The translations under genes were made by a program, and so were the position numbers. Under the pieces are notes generated by a model, which was given only the letters and a program-made list of their open reading frames with translations, was not told where the DNA came from and did no database searches. Shown piece after piece: positions 30,600 to 43,561 of a DNA stretch of 64,000 nt; positions within the stretch are counted from its first letter, which is position 1, and every line of letters begins with the position of its first letter. The DNA is from Cacajao melanocephalus (Eukaryota; Chordata; Mammalia; Primates; Pitheciidae), in the NCBI GenBank assembly GCA_963573385.1, contig CAUYLG010013901.1, positions 1-64,000 on the forward strand. Reading direction: 5' to 3'.

Positions 30600-30740
30600 G
30601 CACTGCCTGCCATAGAAACCTATATTTATTGTCTGGTTTAATCTTTTAAAATTCATTATGAAGAGGATATAATATCCCCATTTTACAGATGAGAAAACTG
30701 CGGCCACAGTGACTCCAGGTGAGGTGAAGATGCCCACCCA
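30600..30740 (-). repeat. MIR SINE fragment
   Basis: Reverse MIR: 'aatatccccattttacagat' then 'gagaaaactgcggccacag'. Confidence 0.6.
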
Positions 30741-30904
30741 GACTTGCCTATCCCAGAGCACTTGCTGTCAGTGTCTACGCTCTGTAAGAAAGTGCTGTGT
30801 AAACCTGAACACAAGCATTCTATGCTAATTTATCATCCCTTTCTTCTTACAAAGCAAGAACTAATAGGCAAGTACAACCATTTCTCAGATGATCTAAAAG
30901 GGCA

Positions 30905-31035
30905 GTGTCCACTGCAGTAGCCATGTATGGCTAAACTGGAACATTTCACATGCCCAATGGCCCTGTGTGGCTAGTGGCTACCCCATTGGACAGCTCAGAT
31001 TCTAGACCATTTTCCTCGCTGCAGACCGTTCTACT
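30905..31035. mobile_element. DNA-transposon-like fossil
   Basis: 'gtagccatgtatggct' and 'gtggctagtggctacc' then 'ttggacagctcagattctag', a familiar interspersed repeat with internal inverted symmetry. Family not named with confidence. Confidence 0.45.
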
Positions 31036-31084
31036 GGAAGTTGATTGGAAGGGGAGGAGGACCTAGAGGGGGAGTAGAGACTAG

Positions 31085-31640
31085 GCCTCTGAGCCATTCA
31101 TTTCCAATGGTGTTCAAGGGCCTTCTAGGTGCCAGGCTCTGTCCTAAGTGCTTGGGATACAACAGGCAGACCAAGACCTGCCCCTGCTCTTGAGGAAACT
31201 GTTCTTGGAGCAGGAAACAGGCAGGAATCATGCTACTCGGTGGTGTGCCCACTGTGGTTGGGGTTGTCGAGATACACACAGTGGGCGGAGTGGTCTGAGA
31301 GATGAGGGGCCCTCATGATACAGACACAGTGGGCAGGGAAGGTGCTTCAAGGAGGTGATGGCTGAGCCAATCCCTGAATGGAGTGAGGGACGGGCAAGGC
31401 CACGTTTCTGGCCACGACTCTGGCGGTAAGATGGGACGCTGTGGATGGGCTTTGAGCAAGAAAGTGACCCATTCTCGTGTTTCCTTTCCAAGCACCCCTG
31501 TGGCAGGGGACAGAATAGATGGCAGGCAGAGGTGTGAGCAGGAGAGTGGTCAGCAGGCAGGTAGGAGGCCAGGGGGCCGTGGACGGGAGCTGGACTGGGG
31601 AGCTAACGGTGAGCTGCTGAGAGGTTGTTGGATTGTGGGT
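31085..31640. repeat. L2-like ancient LINE fragment
   Basis: 'aggtgccaggctctgtccta' and 'gcttgggatacaacaggcag' followed by 'ggaggtgatggctgagcc'. Confidence 0.5.
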
Positions 31641-32126
31641 GCTTTTTCAAGGTAGAGCCAGTGGGATTTAATGGGATTGGTTCTGGGTTGAGAAAGAGAA
31701 AGAGAAGAATCAAGGACAAAGCCAAGGATTTTGGCCTGAGCAAATGGGAGAAAGGAGATACCACTGGCTACTGTGCAGCAGGCTCAGGTTGGAAATCACT
31801 GTTGTTGAGTTCAACATGCCTCTTGGGCATTCACATCTGGATCTGCGGGAAGAAATCTCAACTAGAGATTTACATGGGGGAATAGTCAGTTTTTAAATGA
31901 CCTTTAACTTCTGAGGGCCTGAATGAGCTCACCTCGGGAGGAACTCTTGAATGGAAAGAGTGAGGTCCTAGGGCTGAGCCCTGGAGCAACCCCAGGGCTA
32001 GTGACGAGGAAGAAGAAATGATCCAACAGAGGAGGTGGAGAATGCGTGGCCCCTGTCAAAGGAAACCAGGAATGTGACCCAGAGGTCAAGGGTGGAGGGC
32101 ATTTCAGGAAGGGAGAAAGGGTTCAC

Positions 32127-32650
32127 CATGGTCGGCAGAATAACGGCTCCCAAAGATGCTCACGTCTAGACCCCGGGAACCTGTGGTATGTTAGGTTACG
32201 TGGCCATGAGATTGATATTATACAAGGAAGTCAGGTTGCTGATTAACTGATCTTAAAATAGGGAAGATATTCAGGATTACCTGATGGTTCCAATGTAATC
32301 ATCAGGGTCCTTAAATGTGGAAGAAGGAGGCAGAGGAGAGAGTCAGGGCACATTGGAAGAAGGTCAGAGAGATGCAGCGTGAGGACTCAGCTGCTGCTGG
32401 CTTTGACGCCAGAGGAAGGGGCCATGAACTTAAGGAACACAGCAGCCTCTGAAAGCTGGAAAAGGCCAGGAAACGGATTTTCCCCTGGAGCCTCCAGAAA
32501 AGAGCTCAGCCCTGCTGACACTTTGATTTTAGTCCAGTGAAACCTGTGTCAGACTTCTGACCTCTAGAACTATCAGAGAATAAATTTGTATTGTTTTAAG
32601 TCACTGCATTTGCAGTAATTTGTACAGCAGCCACGGGAAGCTGGAATAAG
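32127..32650 (+). mobile_element. MLT1-type MaLR LTR
   Basis: From 'ggcagaataacggctcccaa' through 'gtccttaaatgtggaagaag', 'gcctccagaaaagagctcag', AATAAA and 'ttgttttaagtcactgc' to 'cagcagccacgggaagctgg', the order seen in MLT1 LTRs. Solo and decayed. Confidence 0.75.
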
Positions 32651-33415
32651 CCCATGTGGAATGCTGCTGGTAAGTGTGTGTGATGAAGAGGACTAGTCAC
32701 GAAGTGGGGCCTTGGAGTGGCCATGGTGACCTCCACAGGAGCTGTGTCAGCTTGGAGAGAGGGATGACAGGGAGGGGCAGGCTGGGCACTGGAGGGTACT
32801 GTCCGCTGCACATGGCATAGTGCTTAAGGGAGTGGCTGCCCAGAGTGGCCAGAGTCCCCAGGGAGGCGCCTCCCCAGGCTGGGGACTTCCTTGAGGACAA
32901 GAATCAGAGACGCCCGGAAACCAGCAAGACTGCCCTGGGAGGCATATCTGAGGCATGGCCGGGTGCCTGGCACCAGGGTTACCCAAGGGCTTCCGCATGG
33001 AGGTCAGCCTGGGTCCTTTGCTCTCTGAGAACCTGCCCCTTCCTCCCAAGTGGCAGTGTCCACTGGTAAGGAGAGCTTTGTCCCAGGGTGAGGTCAGGAG
33101 CCAGGTCTGCTTTGCCTGACAGGTGATGCCTAGCACGGTGCCTAAGAGGCAGCAGGTGCTGGCTGAAAGAATGGATAGAAAGTTCTAGGGGTTAGGGGGT
33201 GTACAAACATACATTTGTGTGGAGTTGGGTGTACCATGGTGTCATATTCATTGGCAAATGTTCATCTTAGAGACCATATGGATGTATTTGTTCTGAAGTA
33301 ATAGACTGTAATTTTCAGAACAGTTTTAAATTTACAGAAAAATCGAGCACATGGTACAGAAAGTTCACAAATATCTCTTCCCCCCACACACATACATAGT
33401 TTCCCCTACTACATT

Positions 33416-33471
33416 TATATTTATGTATGTATGTATCTATGTATGTATGTATCTATGTATGTATGTATGTT
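33416..33471. repeat. TATG microsatellite at an Alu tail
   Basis: Imperfect TATG/TATC units immediately at the poly-T head of the next Alu, so probably grown from the Alu tail. Confidence 0.9.
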
Positions 33472-33753
33472 AAGACAGAGTCTCACTCTGTCACCCAGGC
33501 TGGAGTGCGGGGGCACAATCTCAGCTCACTGCAACCTCCGCCCCCGGTTTCAAATGATTCTGCTGCCTCAGCCTCTCAAGGAGCTGGGATTAGAGTTGCC
33601 CACCACACGTGCTTGGCTAATTTTTGTATTTTTAGTAGAGGCAGGGTTTCACCATATTGGCAAGACCAGTCTTGAACTCCTGACCTCAAGTGATCAGCCC
33701 ACCTCGGCGTCCCAAAGTGCTAGGATTACAAGCTTGAGCCACTGCACCTAGCC
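33472..33753 (-). repeat. Alu SINE
   Basis: Reverse Alu ending GCCACTGCACCTAGCC. Confidence 0.9.
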
Positions 33754-33778
33754 TATTATTTATTATTAATATTATTTA

Positions 33779-34073
33779 TTTTTTTGAGACAGGTCTCATT
33801 TTGTCTCCCAGGCTGGAGTACAGTGGCATGATCATAGCTCACTGAAGCTTTGATCTCCTGGGTCCAAGTAATTCCTCCTGCCTCAGCCTCCCAAATACCT
33901 GGGAGTACAGGCATGTGCCACCACACCTGGCTAATTTTATTATTATTATTTTTTTGTAGAGATGGGGTCTCCCTATGTTGTCCAGGCTGAGCTTGAACTT
34001 CTGGGCTCAAGTGATCTTCCTTCTTTGGCCTCTCAAACTGCTGGGATTATAGGCATGAACCAGCGCAGCCAGC
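33779..34073 (-). repeat. Alu SINE (AluJ-like)
   Basis: Second reverse Alu, separated from the first by a TTA/TTTA-rich tail. Confidence 0.9.
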
Positions 34074-34463
34074 CTTCCCCTCATTATTAACTAGGTATTA
34101 GTGTGGTACATTTGTTACAGTAAATGGTCCAATATTGGCAAATTATTATTAAAGTCCATAGTTCATTCAGGTTTTCTTAGTTTTTACTGAAAGTTCATTT
34201 TCTGCTCCAGTGTCCTACCCAGGAGCCCACATTGTATTTTGTCACATCTCCTTGGGCTCCTCTTTGCTGTGACAGCTTCTCAAGCTTTCCTTATTCTTGA
34301 TGACCTTGACAATTCTCAGGCAATCTGGTCTGGGGTCTTGCAAGATGCCCTGCCTAGGAATTTTTCTGGGTGTGTGCTGTCAGCATGACTTATTGCTGTT
34401 GGTGCTGGCGCGGGTCACTGTGCTGCACCAGGGTTTGTCAGGCTGCTCCATTGTGAAACTATC

Positions 34464-34827
34464 TGATATGGTTTGGCTGTGTCCCCACCCAAATCTCATC
34501 TTGAACTGTAGCTCCCATAATCCCCATGGGAAGTGGGAGGGACCCAGTTGGAAGTAATTGAATCATCAGGGCAGGTCTTTCCCATGCTGTTCTCATGATA
34601 GTGAGTAAGTCTCACGAGATCTGGTGGTTTTATACAGGGCAGTTCCCCTGCACATGCTCTCTTGCCTGCCGCCACGTAAGATGTGACTTTGGTCCTCATT
34701 TGCCTTCCGCCATGATTGTGAGGCCTCCCCAGCCATGTGGAACTGTGAGACCATTAAACCTCTTTCCTTTATAAATTACCCAGTCTCAGGTATGTCTTTT
34801 TTAGCAGCATGAGAACAGACGAATGTA
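34464..34827 (+). mobile_element. THE1/MST-type MaLR LTR (solo)
   Basis: 364 bp from TGATATGGTTTGGCTGTG to GAATGTA. It includes 'ccatgattgtgaggcctccc', 'accattaaacctctttcc' and 'aaattacccagtctcagg', and the length matches THE1B LTRs. No internal region is attached. Confidence 0.85.
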
Positions 34828-34850
34828 CTGCCCTTTCCCCGCTTTCTACA

Positions 34851-35168
34851 CAGTCACGCATTGCATTACCAGGTTTCCATCAAGGACAGTCCACCTGTAC
34901 AGCAGCGGTCTCGTAAGATTATAATACTCTATGTTCACTGTGTCTTTTCTATGTTTAGATATACAAATACTTACATTGTGTTACGGTTGCCTGTGGTATC
35001 CAGTACAGTAACTGCTCTACAGCTATGTAGGCCAGGAGCAGTAGGCGACACCGTATCACCTAGGTGTGGGGCTGGCTGCACCATCTAGGGGTGTATTCAC
35101 ACAATGATGATGTTGCCTGACGGCGCATTGCTCAGATGATATCCCCGTTGTTGATGGCCACGTGACTG
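34851..35168. mobile_element. Tigger-family MITE (internally deleted)
   Basis: Ends CAGTCACGCATTGCA and GGCCACGTGACTG with TA next to the right end. The interior ('tctatgtttagatatacaaa', 'caggagcagtaggc') matches the right part of the 56505-59112 element, so this is the short deletion derivative of the same family. Confidence 0.7.
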
Positions 35169-35987
35169 TACTATCTTTGTTGGAAGGAAGTCGCTGTGCA
35201 CAGCCTGGGTGTGCGGTTTTCTCCACGTTTTTTTCCTGCCATGTGGCAGTAGAGGCCTAGTCCATCCACTTGAGCAGCTTGCAATAGTTTCTGGCAGATG
35301 GACGTGTTCTCTTGAGGAAGGATGCTTTCCTCTACCTTGTAGAAGACACTTCATGAGGTAGCAGTTGTCCTGGGCCCGCCGATCTGTCCAAAGAGGCTCC
35401 TGGGCACAGCATTCCTATCAGGTGTGAGAAGCCTGGAAGCTAAAACCCCAGAGAAACAGGCCTGCAAAGGAGCGCCGTGGCTGGTGCCCATTACTGAGTC
35501 TCTATTATTGTTGTTGTCACGGATGTTGCAGTGACACGTGGTCATGTGCTCCTCATGGTGAGAAATGAAGCAACGCAGGTGGCACCAGAATAATGAATCT
35601 CTTCTGCTGCCTCCACCCACACCCGTCTTCCCTCACAGTGGCCACTGGAAGCACTTGAGAATGCCCCCTTTCTAGGCTTTAAAAATAGTATAGTGTTATG
35701 ATACAGTGTACAGTCTACTAAATGTGTAAATACTAGTATTACATACATTACAGAATATATAAGTATAATATTGAATATATAAATACACACATACAAGTGT
35801 GTTAATATAAATATATAAAATAGAGAAATATAATTATTACATAGTACTGAATATATAAAAATCCCATTTTAATTTAATGGGAAAATATACTTTTGTGACT
35901 TGGAGATTTCACTTACTCATCTTAGAATTCTTTCTAGGAAAACGCAGATCTGCTTCATTTATTATTGATGTATTTATTTATTTTCAT

Positions 35988-36356
<369 letters not shown>

Positions 36357-36568
36357 TAGTGTGAAGTACATTTACATTGTTGGCGACCAATGTCCAGAAC
36401 TCTTTTCATCTTGTAAAACTCTGTCCCCATTAAACAATAACTCCTCATTTTTATCACCCCCCAGCCCCTGGCAACCACCTTTCTGCTTTCTGTCTTTATG
36501 AATTTAACTACTTTAGGGACCTCATATGAGTGCAACCATACAGGACTCGTGCTTTCGTAACTGGCTGA

Positions 36569-36940
<372 letters not shown>

Positions 36941-36941
36941 T

Positions 36942-37256
36942 TTTTTTGTTGTTTTTGTTTGTTTGTTTGTTTGAGACCAAGTCGCACTCTGTCACTCAGG
37001 CTGGAGTGCAGTGGCGTGATTTCAGCTCACTACAACCTCTGCCTCCTGGGTTCAAGTGATTTTCAAGCTTCAGCCTCCCAAGCAGCTGGGACTACAGGTG
37101 TGCGCCACGATGCCCAGCCAATTTTTTGTATTTTTAGTAGAGACAGAGTTTTGCCTTGTCAGCCAGGCTGGTCTCGAACTTCTGGCCTCAAATGCTTTAC
37201 CCACATTGGCCTCCCAAAGTCCTGGGACTACAGGCTTGAGCCACCGCACCCAGCCT
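36942..37256 (-). repeat. Alu SINE
   Basis: Reverse Alu with a GTTT-rich tail, head-to-tail with the previous Alu. Confidence 0.92.
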
Positions 37257-38089
37257 CCTTCCCTTCCAAGGCTGTATAATATTCCATTTTATAGATAGAC
37301 CACATTTAGCTTATTCATTCATCCATTGATGGATGTTCATCTTGCTTCCGCTTTTGGCTATTGTGAATTATGCTGCTGTGAACACAGATGTGCAAATATC
37401 TCTTCAAGACCCTGCTTTCGGTTACTTTGCGTATATGCCCAGAAGTGGAATTCTGAATCATGTTGCTTTATTCCTTTTAATAGCTGCCTAGTATTCCATA
37501 TGATGTTTGTACCATCATTTAGTATTTTAAATAGAATTCTTTATGCTGCCCATAACATAAGCTCCATGTGAACAAACTGAAGCCAAATGTTTGGCTTCAT
37601 CAATTGGGAATACTGGGGTGGGTTTGGTAGAAGGCTGGCTGGATCGCGCTGCATCCGTTTTCTCTCTTGCCTGTCTCTGCCTTTGTCTCTGCAATTTCCA
37701 TCTTTTCCTCTGTGTCCCTGCATGAGACTCAATCTGTAAGCAGGCCTCCTCTGAGCCTTTGGGGAAAATCAGCCTCCAGCCCAGCTGGGCTTACGTCACC
37801 CCAGCAGAACTGCCCCAGCCAGGGTCCTGGAGGCCTGTAAGGACTAGGCCTGAAACACACAGACAGTGGCCACAACAGTGTCCCATTGATCCCGTCCTAT
37901 CTCATGCTTTCCATGGCGTCTGGCCCACATGAGAGCCATGCGATCATTAGCCACAGGGACTAGTCATCAGAACTGGACCCCAAAGCCAGGCCTGAGCATC
38001 CCACTTAGCTCACATACCCATCCTTTCTCCTTCCAGTACACAGAAACCAGCCATCACGTGCAGGGTGAGCACATGCGCTGGGCCAGGCT

Positions 38090-38240
38090 GCTTGTATACC
38101 AGGCTCTGGAGTGAGTTATCTAGTTACTGTAGACTGGGGGTAATGCTATAAAATGAAAATGATGCTTCATGGGTTACTATGGGGACTGCTTGTACAGTTC
38201 ACGTGGTGCACAGAGCGTAAGCACTGACACACTGAGGAGG
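38090..38240 (+). repeat. MIR SINE fragment
   Basis: Degenerate MIR 3' half with 'cacagagcgtaagcactg'. Confidence 0.45.
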
Positions 38241-38399
38241 TTCCATCCAGGAGAGCTTTCATTATTATTCAGTAGAGAGGTCTGAGTCTCTCTAGAGCCC
38301 AGCGATTCACGAAAGTAAATTGGAAGGGTTTGGCCAGGCTCAGTTTAGACCAATTTTCGTCACAAAGGAGGCTGAGAAGACTCGGGGCAGGCTTTGAAG

Positions 38400-38530
38400 T
38401 CACTTTTCAGAAGAGGGATCTGAGGCTCAGAGAGGCTGAGAGGTTTAGCCAAGGACACACAGCAAATAAATGGCTCCAGCTGGAGTCCAGTTTTCTCCAC
38501 TCCCCATCTAGTGTCTTATCTGCCACTCTG
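38400..38530 (-). repeat. MIR SINE fragment
   Basis: Reverse MIR: 'ggatctgaggctcagagagg' and 'aggacacacagcaaataaatgg'-type sequence. Confidence 0.65.
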
Positions 38531-38898
38531 AAAAATTGCAGGATCTTGGGAATTCAGAGGCACTTGGCTTACCCAGGGTCTCAGAGTTGATGGAGGGCAG
38601 GGCTGAAGTTTGAACCCAGGTCCATCTGATCATAAGACATTTCAGTCACATGGTGTGGCCCCCCGCCCTTGACAGTTCCCAGAAATGCAGTCATAAGGGC
38701 GCTGATTCTTTCACTGGGAAAGGAAGGGAATTCGCTACTCAGAAGCTTGGCAGGGATGGCTGGCTTAGAAAAGCTTACTTCACACTTCCAGATAAAAGTG
38801 CAGGTCCTCTCCGTGTGAGCCATTTACAAAGATTATTTATCACCACTTCTCACAAGTATGTGCTTCATTAATGACTTTGTGTCTTTTGAATTTTTTAG

Positions 38899-38953
38899 GA
38901 CTTGCCCTGTACGATTTGGCCCAAAGTGGAATGCTGTCACTTTAAGACTGCAG
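38899..38953 (+). CDS. EVC2: EVC2 exon 2
   Basis: A 55-nt exon encoding DLPCTIWPKVECCHFKTA plus the first base of a Val codon (residues 72-90). Acceptor TTTTTTAG, donor GTGAGT. It contains three Cys (CTIW...ECC) in the lumenal region. It joins to exon 1 in phase 0 and to exon 3 in phase 1. Confidence 0.93.
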
Positions 38954-39236
38954 GTGAGTTTTTCTTCTAGTTGATGTTCCCCTGTCTTGAGCATGAAAGA
39001 ACCAGAACCCTGAAGCCCTCCTTCCTCCAGCTCCCTCACACTCTGCTGATGCTTCCAGCTCCTCTCTATTTTGAGCAGGTAGGTCATTCCCTGACCCTGC
39101 AGAACCAGCGCTGTGGGCCTCCTCCTCAGAGCTGGCAGAAGCGGAAGTGCACAGTGGAATCTGGGGTAAGGTAGGCCCTTTTCGATGTCCCCTGAAGGCA
39201 TTTGGCGAATGAAAAAGAATGTGTGAATTACCTGGG

Positions 39237-40225
39237 TGTATCCGTTTCCTTTGACTTCCCTAACAAACGTTCACAAACTCAGTGGCTTCAGCCACACACG
39301 TTTATTCTCTTACAGTTTTGGAGTGCAGAAGTCCGACATCAGTTTTAAAGAGGGAAATTAAATAGTAACAATGGCAGTCTGTAATTGCTACATAATGAAG
39401 TTTACTATGCTGTGTTCAACATAAAACCTAACTCCCAGCTCTGCTTGAAATTAACAACTCTCTGTAAAACCTGCTTTATCTATTCTCCCCACATTCTCAG
39501 CAAAGTTCCCAGGCATCTCAAGACTCCTGTTTTTCTTGCTGACCAGCTGCAAGGTCACGGGGCAAGATAACACCCAAGAATGTACAATGTGTTTCTCATA
39601 ATGCTATTTTTCAAATGTAACATACATCACAAGGCATGTTACAGATTAATTAACTGTTTCTGGCTTCTGTAAACCTGTTAGCTGCTAGTCATTCTGGTTG
39701 TATAAAAAGTACCCCATTTTCTTTCTCCTTTGCTCAGCCTTGGGATGCTAATCCGCTGAGCCAGTGGCCACCTTAATAAAATCCTCTGTTTCACCCCCTG
39801 GCCTCTCCAGTCTCCTGAATATTCTGCAACCGTTTCACTAGCCAAAGTTAAGGTGTCTGCCCCCTCTGGAGGTTCCAGAAGAGAGTACCTTTCCTCTCCT
39901 TTTCCAGCATCTGTGGCCACATTGCCTGAGTTCCTTAGAGATGGATGAGGGATACTGCCTTCCTCGGTTTTGGAAGCCAGCAGCCTGGCATCGTGCCTCA
40001 GTAGTTACTTGGCCTTCTTCTCTTCTGTCGAATCTCTGTCTCCCTCTTATAAGGACATCTGTGATGACATTTGGGGCCCGCCAGGATAATCCAGGCAATC
40101 TCCCTGTCTCCGGGCCCTTCATTGAATCACATCTGCAAAGTGTCTACAACGCTAAGATAACATTCACAGGTTCATGGGGTTAGGACCTGGTTATCTTTGC
40201 GGACATTTATTCAGCTTGCCATACT
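39237..40225 (-). mobile_element. Reverse MLT1-type LTR, split by a younger LTR
   Basis: Pieces 39237-39344 ('gttcacaaactcagtggctt') and 39846-40225 ('ttataaggacatctgtgatg', 'cacaggttcatggggttagg') form one reverse MLT1 LTR. Confidence 0.7.
39345..39845 (+). mobile_element. Solo LTR inserted in MLT1 (ERV1-like)
   Basis: About 501 bp with a TATA-like GTATAAAAAG (near 39700), AATAAA (near 39775) and a pyrimidine-rich U5. It is bounded by a 4-bp duplication, AGTT at 39341-39344 and 39846-39849. The terminal dinucleotides have drifted from TG...CA. Confidence 0.6.
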
Positions 40226-41439
40226 CAGTGGGCAAAATTCAACTGACACTCATTTAAGTGAGAGGGAGTTGATCGGCGTCACTAACTGAAACGCACGGGC
40301 CACGGCACTGCTGGACCCAGGAGCTTGAGGTTCTCAATGTTCCTGTGGCTCTGCCTTTCTTCCTCCCTCTCAGCTGCCCTGCTCTCCTCTGGCAAGCATC
40401 CTTCTCAGGCAAGCACATCCTTTCCCCATGGTGAGAAAGATGCCCTGGGCAATCCCCGGCTCCTGAGCCTGATGGCTGGCACCTGCAGTGCAGACTTTTC
40501 CCAGCAGCTGTGGCAGTTCCAGTGCAGACCTATGGGCTCAGCGTGGGTCCCCGAACCTATCCCAGGGGCCAGTGGGTGGGGTTTTCTGGGTTCTGTGCTT
40601 ATCTTTGGTGTCCTGGGGAATGGACTGGGATTGGGCTGAAATTCAGGTGGGCCCCACTTGGCTCTATAGACCAAGCGGGATTCTTGCTGAGTAGAGGAGG
40701 GATCCTCTTTGAAGGGAGGGATCACCTTGGAGTCTTTGTTAAAGCTGAGGACCAGGAGAGCCACAGGGGCATAAATGGGTGGACTAGAGATGGTGCGTGT
40801 GAGGGTGAGGTGTGGCCTGCAGATTTTATGTCCTCCATGCTGCTTCACAGGCATTTGTGCCCTGGCCCCAGGTGCTGTGCTGGGGTCCGGAGGTGGATGT
40901 CTGGTCTCACTTGCACCCAAACGCCCTACCTGGACATTCCTGAATCAGCCGCTGACCTGCTGGAGCACCCACTTGTTTCCATGGCAAGGGCCATCGGTCC
41001 CCCGATGCTTGATGCAGTAGGAGCCCTTATCCCATCCCAACTGGAGGAACTGAATCACCCCCAGATACTACCCAAGGAAGAAAAAAAAATACTGTGATTT
41101 AATCTAGTACCCAGTTCCACATCTTTTTTTATCAAATTTTAATTTTTTCCTGCATATGTTTTGAAATGCTACAGAAAGTTTCAAAAGCACTTGTAAAGTC
41201 CTTACCATCAATATACTGGGTAAGAAAGACTGAAAAGTACATATTATTTTCAAATATCCAGTCAAAGTAGTTTGTATCTGAATAGGAGATGCATCTTGAA
41301 GAAGGCACAACTCCACCATCCAGGTCATTTCAAAACTCGAATTTTTGACATGAAGCATTTGATATAGCACGTTCACGTGCAGTGTGGCATTTGGTGGGCT
41401 GCTCAGACAACAACCCTGTCTGATTGGCATCTTTACCAC

Positions 41440-41520
41440 AGTCCCAGGTAAAGGGAACTGAGGCCCAGAGAACTCAGCTGACCTGTGCAAGGTCCCACAG
41501 TTGATCAGCACCTGGGCCAC
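41440..41520 (-). repeat. MIR SINE fragment
   Basis: Reverse MIR: 'gggaactgaggcccagagaa' and 'tgcaaggtcccacagttg'. Confidence 0.65.
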
Positions 41521-41789
41521 ATCCACTAAAGAGGACCCTGACAGCCCAGCCAGGACCTTTTAAGTGACATTCCTGTGCTTTACACACAGTGTAAACTTTC
41601 CAAATGTATCCATACAGAGAAACATCTAAGGGAGTCATTTCTTACTGGAGGGCTCAGCAGACGTTTGTGTCTGGCTGTGGACGCATCCTCTTTAGGTTGG
41701 TGGTTGAAGGTGTTCACTGAGGTCTCTGCAGTAGGCAGGTGCTCAGAAGGACCTAGTAACATAAGACCTGCGCTGTCCACCTTAGAATT

Positions 41790-41880
41790 AAGCAAACTGA
41801 GGTATAGAGAGGTTAGAGGTTATGCCCAAGGACTCATAGCTGGAGAGGCAGAGCCAGGACTGGAGCCCAGGGCTGTCTAA
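41790..41880 (-). repeat. MIR SINE fragment
   Basis: Reverse MIR: 'caaactgaggtatagagagg' and 'gccaggactggagccc'. Confidence 0.65.
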
Positions 41881-42044
41881 TATCATGTGCGAAGAATCAC
41901 CCCAGGCACCATTCTTGCCCAGTGGTTCTGATTCTTACGTGGGGCTGCACAACCTGGGTAAGGAGACTAGGCTTTGAAAAAATGCTCTTCTTAAGCTTTG
42001 TAGCTTCCCAATTAGCGTGTCTTGTTTTCCTGGCAGAGAGATGA

Positions 42045-42161
42045 TATCATTAATTCATTAACTTACTTACCCAGCACACAGTGGTATCATTCATTCGTTC
42101 ATTAACTTACCCAGCACACAGTGGTATCATTCATTCATTAACTTACTTACCCAGCACACAT
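42045..42161 (+). repeat. 40-bp tandem repeat, three copies
   Basis: Units start at 42045, 42085 and 42125, each beginning TATCATT and ending in the CCCAGCACACAGTGG segment; the third is incomplete. They lie about 105 bp upstream of EVC2 exon 3. Confidence 0.9.
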
Positions 42162-42266
42162 TTTCCAGGTGCCTTCCACGTACCCTGGAGTCTGCCTCTA
42201 GAGGCTAAGCTCTATGTCTTATTGTCTTTCCATATTGTATAAGACATGTGCATTGCTATTTTCCAG

Positions 42267-42433
42267 TGGAAGCACCATTTGGAGTGAAATTGGACAAGAA
42301 AATGGAAGTCTGTATCCCACTGTCAACTTCTGCAGCCTCTAGTGGGCCCTGGGCTCATTCCTTTTTTGCTTTTATACCCTCCTGGCCTAAGAAGAACTTA
42401 TTTAAAAGAGAGTCTCCTATAACACACCGCCTG
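42267..42433 (+). CDS. EVC2: EVC2 exon 3
   Basis: A 167-nt exon. It completes the split Val and encodes residues 90-145, starting VEAPFGVKLDKKMEVCIPLS, running on through AHSFFAFIPSWPKK and ending in ITHRL. Acceptor TTTTCCAG, donor GTAAGT. It is part of the lumenal N-terminal region. It joins to exon 4 in phase 0. Confidence 0.95.
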
Positions 42434-42764
42434 GTAAGTAGTAAGTTCAATACTTTAATACAAATACCAGAAGTTGGAAAGAATCCAATTTTGGCCTGTG
42501 TATAAAATGGCATAGGCTTTTGTTGCTTAAAAGAACCCTTTTCCTCCTCTTTCACTAAACATAGTTATCACTGGGGAGCAAATCCATTTATTTTTCCAAG
42601 GCGCTATTTCTGCTACACGATATACGGTATTTAGAGAAGAGGTTTGAATCAGAGAATTAGGCTGTCTGTTCTGGTGTTTCTGAAGCAGGGAGTGGATTGT
42701 GCTTGAACCAGACCGAGTCACACCAGCTTTTAAAGATGACTGTGCCCATAAGAGCAGTGAGCAT

Positions 42765-42985
42765 CTCACAAGCATTTCCTATGGGCGGGGCGCTGGGGTT
42801 AGTACTTTCTATGCATAATCTCACTTGAGCCTCATTATGAGTTTCTCAAACAGTCATATTTTCATTCTCATTTTACAGATGGGAAATTGAGGATTAGGGA
42901 GATTAAGAAACTAGTTCCGTGTCCCACAGGTGGAAGTGTTAGAGCCAAGATTTGAAGCCTCTTCCATAACCACTGCTCCATGCTC
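42765..42985 (-). repeat. MIR SINE
   Basis: Near-complete reverse MIR: 'tctcattttacagatgggaa' and 'ggaagtgttagagccaag'. Confidence 0.75.
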
Positions 42986-43108
42986 CTGCTGTTTTCTATT
43001 CTGTTTTACGTAAAATGGGTTCAGTGACCTAACATGGTATGAGAACCATTGAGCTTGGCCAATGAGCTACGATGGCCAAGAGGCCTTGTTTGGGCTCCCT
43101 GCTAAGTA

Positions 43109-43561
43109 GTGCTGTTAATTTCCTGGGGCTGCCATAACAAATGACCACAGATGTTGTGGCTGAAAACAACAGGAATGTACTCTCTCACTGCTGGGGAGGC
43201 TAGAAGCCTGGAATCACGGTGCTGACAGGCCACGCCCCCTCTGCAGGTTCTAGGGGAGGATGCTCCTGCTTCTTCCAGCTTCTGGTGGCTCCAGGCCTTG
43301 CTTGGCTGCAGCTGCGTTGCTTTACTCTCTGCCTCCGTCTGCACGTGGCTTCCTCTGTGTCTGGGTCTTCTGTGTGTGCCACTTATAAGGACACTTGTCA
43401 CTAGACGTCGGGCCCACCTGGATAGTCCAGGATGATCTCTTGAGATCCTTAGTTTCATTATATCTGCAGAGACCTCGTTTCCAAATCAGGACACGTTCAC
43501 AGGTTCTGGGGATCAGAACATGGATATATCCTTTGGTGACCACCACTGAACCCACTCCCAG
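43109..43561 (-). mobile_element. Reverse MLT1-type MaLR LTR
   Basis: 'ttaatttcctggggctgcca', 'cttccagcttctggtggctc', 'cttataaggacacttgtcac' and 'cacgttcacaggttctgggg' in MLT1 order. Confidence 0.8.

Larger units (their letters stand above)
33295..34440 (-). mobile_element. Reverse L1M 3' fossil interrupted by two Alus
   Basis: Pieces at 33295-33415 ('cagttttaaatttacag', 'gtacagaaagttcac') and 34074-34440 ('tgtcctacccaggagcccac', 'tcttgatgaccttgac'), with two tandem reverse Alus between them. Confidence 0.7.
38954..42266 (+). other. EVC2: EVC2 intron 2
   Basis: Contains an MLT1 LTR split by another LTR, two MIR pieces and a three-copy 40-bp tandem repeat. Nothing recognised at 40226-41439, 41521-41789 or 41881-42044. 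Confidence 0.85.
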
